Position numbers and translations under genes: made by a program. A DNA stretch of 17,103 nt from an uncultured Bacteroidales bacterium (GTDB lineage: Bacteria > Bacteroidota > Bacteroidia > Bacteroidales > WCHB1-69), in contig CALDIA010000008.1 in the NCBI GenBank assembly GCA_937901455.1, forward strand, positions 1-17,103, read 5' to 3'. Under the pieces are notes generated by a model that was given only the letters and a program-made list of their open reading frames with translations, had not been told where the DNA came from and did not search any database. Every line of letters begins with the position of its first letter. The first letter of the stretch is position 1. Positions 14,325 through 17,103 of the stretch are shown here, one piece after another.

Positions 14325-15194
14325 ATGACCCTCTCCATCATCACCATCAACCGTAACAACGCTGCCGGGCTTGAAAAGACCTTGCAAAGCGTGGCCTCCC
14401 AGACTTTCAAGGAGTTTGAGTACATTATTATAGACGGAGCTTCGACCGATGGCAGTGTCGAGGTCGTCAAAAAGTATGTCGACTCGGCTGCTGAGCCTGT
14501 CGAAGCGCCGACCGTTAAATGGGTCTCGGAGCCTGATACGGGCATATACAACGCCATGAACAAAGGCATCCGCATGGCCACCGGCGACTACATACAAATC
14601 CTCAACTCGGCGGACTGCCTTGCCGCACCCGACGTGACGGAACGGATGTTGAAGGCATTGGAGGAAAGGCAAAATCCGTCCATTCTCTATGGCAACATGA
14701 TCAAATGCTTCCCCGACGGAAGAAGAATGGTTGACAAATGCTTCGCCGGACAGGAAATCACCATGCTGGGCATGTATACGGGCACTTTGAACCACGACCC
14801 GACATACATCCGCCGCGACTTGTTCGGGAAATACGGCTATTATGATGAAACCCTGAAAATCGTTTCCGACTGGAAATGGTACTTGCAAGCCATCGTTCTT
14901 GGCGATGAAAAACCGCAGTATGTCGACATGGATGTCACCTTGTTCGACATGACGGGCGTTAGCGAGAGTGAGGGAAGCAAGTCAAAAATCAAGGAGGAGC
15001 GTGCGAAGGTGTTGAAAGAACTGATTCCCGCGCCGTTTTTGAGCGATTATGAACATTATGCAGACGACATCCATCTGATGCGCCGCATCCATCGCCATCC
15101 GTGGGCGTATAAGTTGGTTTGGTTCATCGAAAGGTGCCTGTTCAAGTTGGAGAAACGGCAAAACAAGAGGAAAAACAAGCAGGTATGGGGCTGA
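14325..15194 (+). CDS. Glycosyltransferase family 2 protein
   Basis: A 289-residue GT-A fold enzyme similar to WcaA/PssE-like transferases. Evidence is MTLSIITINRNN at the start, IIDGASTDGS at 35-44, SEPDTGIYNAMNKGI at 68-82, and GDYIQILNSADCL, where the usual metal-binding segment reads LNSAD, a common variant in this subgroup. HDPTYIRRDLF and KIVSDWKWYL are also typical. Residues 55-62 (AAEPVEAP) form an extra in-frame loop encoded by a short repeat sequence at 14484-14511. The C-terminal region carries many basic residues and may touch the membrane. The gene is GC-rich compared with the GT8 gene upstream. Its 3' end overlaps the next start by 10 nt. Confidence 0.9.
   Translation: MTLSIITINRNNAAGLEKTLQSVASQTFKEFEYIIIDGASTDGSVEVVKKYVDSAAEPVEAPTVKWVSEPDTGIYNAMNKGIRMATGDYIQILNSADCLAAPDVTERMLKALEERQNPSILYGNMIKCFPDGRRMVDKCFAGQEITMLGMYTGTLNHDPTYIRRDLFGKYGYYDETLKIVSDWKWYLQAIVLGDEKPQYVDMDVTLFDMTGVSESEGSKSKIKEERAKVLKELIPAPFLSDYEHYADDIHLMRRIHRHPWAYKLVWFIERCLFKLEKRQNKRKNKQVWG
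14484..14511 (+). repeat. Short repeat-like palindromic sequence within the GT2 gene
   Basis: The core gctgagcctgtcgaagc (14490-14506) is flanked by TCGGC (14484-14488) and its reverse complement GCCGA (14507-14511). The reverse complement of the core, GCTTCGACAGGCTCAGC, is a sequence I recall as a dispersed repeat in many bacterial genomes. Here it lies in frame and encodes AAEPVEAP at a loop between two conserved GT2 motifs. Only one copy is seen in this window. Confidence 0.5.
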
Positions 15195-16162
15195 AATTGA
15201 GTGTCATAGTGCCCATCTACAAGGTGGAGCAATATCTTCCGAAATGCATCGAGAGCCTGCTGTGCCAGGATTTGACGCCGGAGGAGTACGAGATCATCCT
15301 TGTCGACGATGGCTCGCCCGACCGTTGCGGCGCGATTTGCGAGGAGTTTGCCGCCCGCCATGCCAACATCAAGGTCGTCCACCGCGAAAACGGTGGGCTG
15401 AGCGCGGCACGCAACTCGGGAATCCACATCGCTCAAGGCCGATATGTGCAATTCGTCGACTCCGACGACTATTTGGAAGCCAATGTGTTGAAATCACTTG
15501 TGGAAAAGATGGACAAGGATGGCCTTGACATTCTGCGCTTCAACTACCAAAACGTGAATGAACGTTATGAGGTTTTCGAACCCAATAAAGCGAGCAAGCC
15601 TTTCGTGGATTATCGTGATGAAGTATGCGATGGCTTGTCTTTCCTTACCGATAGGTTGGGCTTTGGCTGCTATGCCTGGCAGTTTATGCTTCGCCGCAAA
15701 TTGTTGGACGACTGTGTGTTTAAGGAAGGCATTTATTTCGAGGACACGGAATGGACGCCACGAATGCTATTGAAAGCCAAACACGTGACTTCGACCAATT
15801 TGATGGTGTATAATTATTTGATGCGTCAGGGCTCTATTACCCAAAGTGTGGATGAAAAGAAGAAACGGAAAGTATTGGACGACAAACTCTTGCTGGTTGA
15901 TTCGTTGCAAGAACAGATGAAAGCCGTCGGCGACAAACGCTGGTATGAAGGGATGGTTGCCCAGACGGTGATTTCAATCATTGCCTATGTTTGCGACAAT
16001 TACTATGAAGAGAGGGCATCCGTGTTGAAGGCGTTGAAGGTGAAAAATGTGTTCCCCTTGTCGACCTATCACGCCAACAAGACGGGGAAGCGCAAGATAA
16101 GGTGGACCAACATCTCACCCAATCTGCTTTGTTTCCTGCTGCATTTGAAGAACAAAAGGTGA
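15185..16162 (+). CDS. Glycosyltransferase family 2 protein
   Basis: A 325-residue GT-A fold enzyme. It starts MGLKLSVIVPIYKVEQYL, carries the Asp pair LVDDGSPD at 39-46, GGLSAARNSGI at 70-80 and FVDSDDYLE near 90-98 with the metal-binding DSDD at 92-95. Motif positions are almost the same as in the 8387-9325 product, so the two are likely paralogues with different acceptors. ATG 15185 is taken because the family start follows at once; the longer open frame from 15119 would add 22 residues encoded inside the previous gene. It overlaps the upstream stop by 10 nt and precedes the next start by 5 nt. Confidence 0.92.
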   Translation: MGLKLSVIVPIYKVEQYLPKCIESLLCQDLTPEEYEIILVDDGSPDRCGAICEEFAARHANIKVVHRENGGLSAARNSGIHIAQGRYVQFVDSDDYLEANVLKSLVEKMDKDGLDILRFNYQNVNERYEVFEPNKASKPFVDYRDEVCDGLSFLTDRLGFGCYAWQFMLRRKLLDDCVFKEGIYFEDTEWTPRMLLKAKHVTSTNLMVYNYLMRQGSITQSVDEKKKRKVLDDKLLLVDSLQEQMKAVGDKRWYEGMVAQTVISIIAYVCDNYYEERASVLKALKVKNVFPLSTYHANKTGKRKIRWTNISPNLLCFLLHLKNKR

Positions 16163-16167
16163 ACGAC

Positions 16168-16887
16168 ATGATCCCCAAGACAATCCATTACTGCTGGTTC
16201 GGCCGTGGCGAGATGCCTGAAATGGCCAAGAGATGCATCGCCTCGTGGCATGAGTTCATGCCCGACTGGGAATACAAGTTGTGGAACGAGGACAATTTCG
16301 ATGTGAATTCCGTTCCATATACAAAAGAAGCTTACGAAGCGCGAAAGTTCGCCTTCGTGAGCGACTACGTTAGGCTTTGGGCGTTGTGCAACGAGGGCGG
16401 ATTGTATCTTGATGTGGACTTCGTGGCATATAAACCTTTTGACGACCTGATGCACTGGGATGCTTTTGCGGGCTTTGAGGGAAGCAAGCATTCTCCTTTG
16501 ATGATGGGAGTGGTTGCCAGCCAAGCACATGGACTTTGGGTGAAAGAGCAGTTGGAACATTACAGGAACCGTCATTTTGTCGATAAAAACGGAGCCTGTG
16601 ATATGACAACCAATGTCCAGTTCGTCACGGCAAAGATGCGCGAGAATGGTTTTGTGCAAAACGGAAAGGAACAGGATTATAAGGACTTGCATGTATTCCC
16701 AGTCGACTATTTTTGTCCAAGGCAAACCACGGGAGAATATTTTAGAACTGAAAACACATATTGTGAGCATCTTGGTCTTGGTTCGTGGGCTGAGCATGGT
16801 GGCGGGTGGAAAAGCAAAATAGGACGACTAGTTGGCCCCAAACTTATGACAGGTTTGATTAAATTGAAGCGTAAGTTTTTTGGATAA
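16168..16887 (+). CDS. GT32-like glycosyltransferase (DXD sugar-binding region, OCH1-like)
   Basis: A 239-residue capsular polysaccharide type glycosyltransferase. It begins IPKTIHYCWFGRGEMPEMAK, the usual opening of the family, then WEYKLWNEDNFD, FVSDYVRLWALCNEGGLYLD with the metal-binding DVD at residues 82-84, and VAYKPFDDL. The C-terminus (HLGLGSWAEHGGGWKSK) contains the conserved HxxxxSW-like element. The ATG at 16168 lies 5 nt after the previous stop; a GTG at 16159 that overlaps that stop is possible and would add three residues. Members transfer hexoses such as mannose or galactose, but the sugar is not predictable here. A 38-bp AT-rich spacer without a recognisable terminator separates it from the next gene. 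Confidence 0.9.
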   Translation: MIPKTIHYCWFGRGEMPEMAKRCIASWHEFMPDWEYKLWNEDNFDVNSVPYTKEAYEARKFAFVSDYVRLWALCNEGGLYLDVDFVAYKPFDDLMHWDAFAGFEGSKHSPLMMGVVASQAHGLWVKEQLEHYRNRHFVDKNGACDMTTNVQFVTAKMRENGFVQNGKEQDYKDLHVFPVDYFCPRQTTGEYFRTENTYCEHLGLGSWAEHGGGWKSKIGRLVGPKLMTGLIKLKRKFFG

Positions 16888-16925
16888 CACAATAATTAAA
16901 TTGAAAAATTGATAGGAAACTATTT

Positions 16926-17103
16926 ATGCTGAATTATTTTCCAAGATATTTCTCCACGCGGGCCATTGCGTGTTATTTTATCACATTGATATTGGTGAGT
17001 GTTCTTTTCATGAGCCATGCCATGCCGTTCCAGTTCATGTTGTTTGGAGCGGTGGCGGTATGCGTGTTCTTCTATTTCTCCAATCGCCTTACCATGGATT
17101 GGC
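16926..17103 (+). CDS. Membrane protein, start only (3' end outside window)
   Basis: From ATG 16926 the frame stays open to the right edge, giving 59 residues. The start MLNYFPRYFSTRAIACYF is followed by two hydrophobic segments at about residues 13-30 and 35-52, separated by a short HAMP-containing loop, and then by SNRLTMDW. It is an inner-membrane protein. Its place in the locus suggests a multi-spanning glycosyltransferase, polymerase or flippase. The N-terminus resembles polytopic glycosyltransferase-like proteins of Bacteroidales capsule loci as I remember them, but too little is present to name a function. Confidence 0.6.
   Translation, partial: MLNYFPRYFSTRAIACYFITLILVSVLFMSHAMPFQFMLFGAVAVCVFFYFSNRLTMDW

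Noticed and set aside
16102..16167. Longer start for the GT32-like protein
   Set aside because: The added 22 residues are encoded within the previous GT2 gene and do not resemble the family, which begins IPKTIHYCWFG.

Overview
The window is part of a surface-polysaccharide (O-antigen or capsule type) biosynthesis locus, all on the + strand. It most likely comes from a Bacteroidales bacterium (Bacteroides/Prevotella type). The pointers are: an AAA-ATPase/PD-(D/E)XK gene of a family greatly expanded in that order, a Bacteroidetes-style promoter match (TAAATTTG), absence of obvious Shine-Dalgarno sequences, and glycosyltransferase, TupA-like and DUF616 subfamilies typical of such loci. No tRNA, rRNA, CRISPR array, IS transposase or integrase is visible.

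Layout. (1) 2-916: the 3' part of the ATPase of a polysaccharide ABC exporter (Wzt type), its stop overlapping a family 2 glycosyltransferase (913-1941). (2) 2245-3147: a second AT-rich family 2 glycosyltransferase after a gap of about 300 bp. (3) 3204-5371: a scarred segment. It holds the head of a Gfo/Idh dehydrogenase gene joined to the tail of a TupA-like ATP-grasp gene, an intact UDP-glucuronate 4-epimerase gene (3361-4428), a TupA-like gene broken by a 2-nt frameshift (4413-5313), and a 13-codon head of a second epimerase gene. A direct repeat of about 71 bp (3328-3399 and 5289-5359) flanks the epimerase-tupA pair. (4) 5407-6325: a DUF616 glycosyltransferase-like gene out of frame at a run of eight G, followed by a Gfo/Idh-SDR fusion (6334-8382). 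(5) 8387-12517: a tightly packed run of GT2, GT8, GT-B glycosyltransferase and wecB genes, mostly with 4-nt overlaps. (6) 12523-14250: a truncated GT2 head, a probable promoter and the AAA-ATPase/PD-(D/E)XK gene, which looks inserted. (7) 14325-17103: two GT2 genes, a GT32-like gene and the start of a membrane protein.

How the genes fit together. The epimerase should supply UDP-galacturonate, WecB UDP-ManNAc, and the Gfo/Idh-SDR fusion probably another modified nucleotide sugar. Nine glycosyltransferase-type genes would assemble the repeat unit, the TupA-like ATP-grasp enzyme (if functional) could amidate a uronic acid with an amino acid, and the Wzt exporter would move the product across the inner membrane.

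The most notable feature is not a new enzyme system but the record of cassette shuffling. Three gene heads have been cut off (3204, 5321, 12523), each with a full-length relative elsewhere in the window. There are also two frameshifts, one at a G8 tract that could switch, a direct repeat able to excise or amplify about 1.96 kb, and a short repeat lying in frame inside a GT2 gene.
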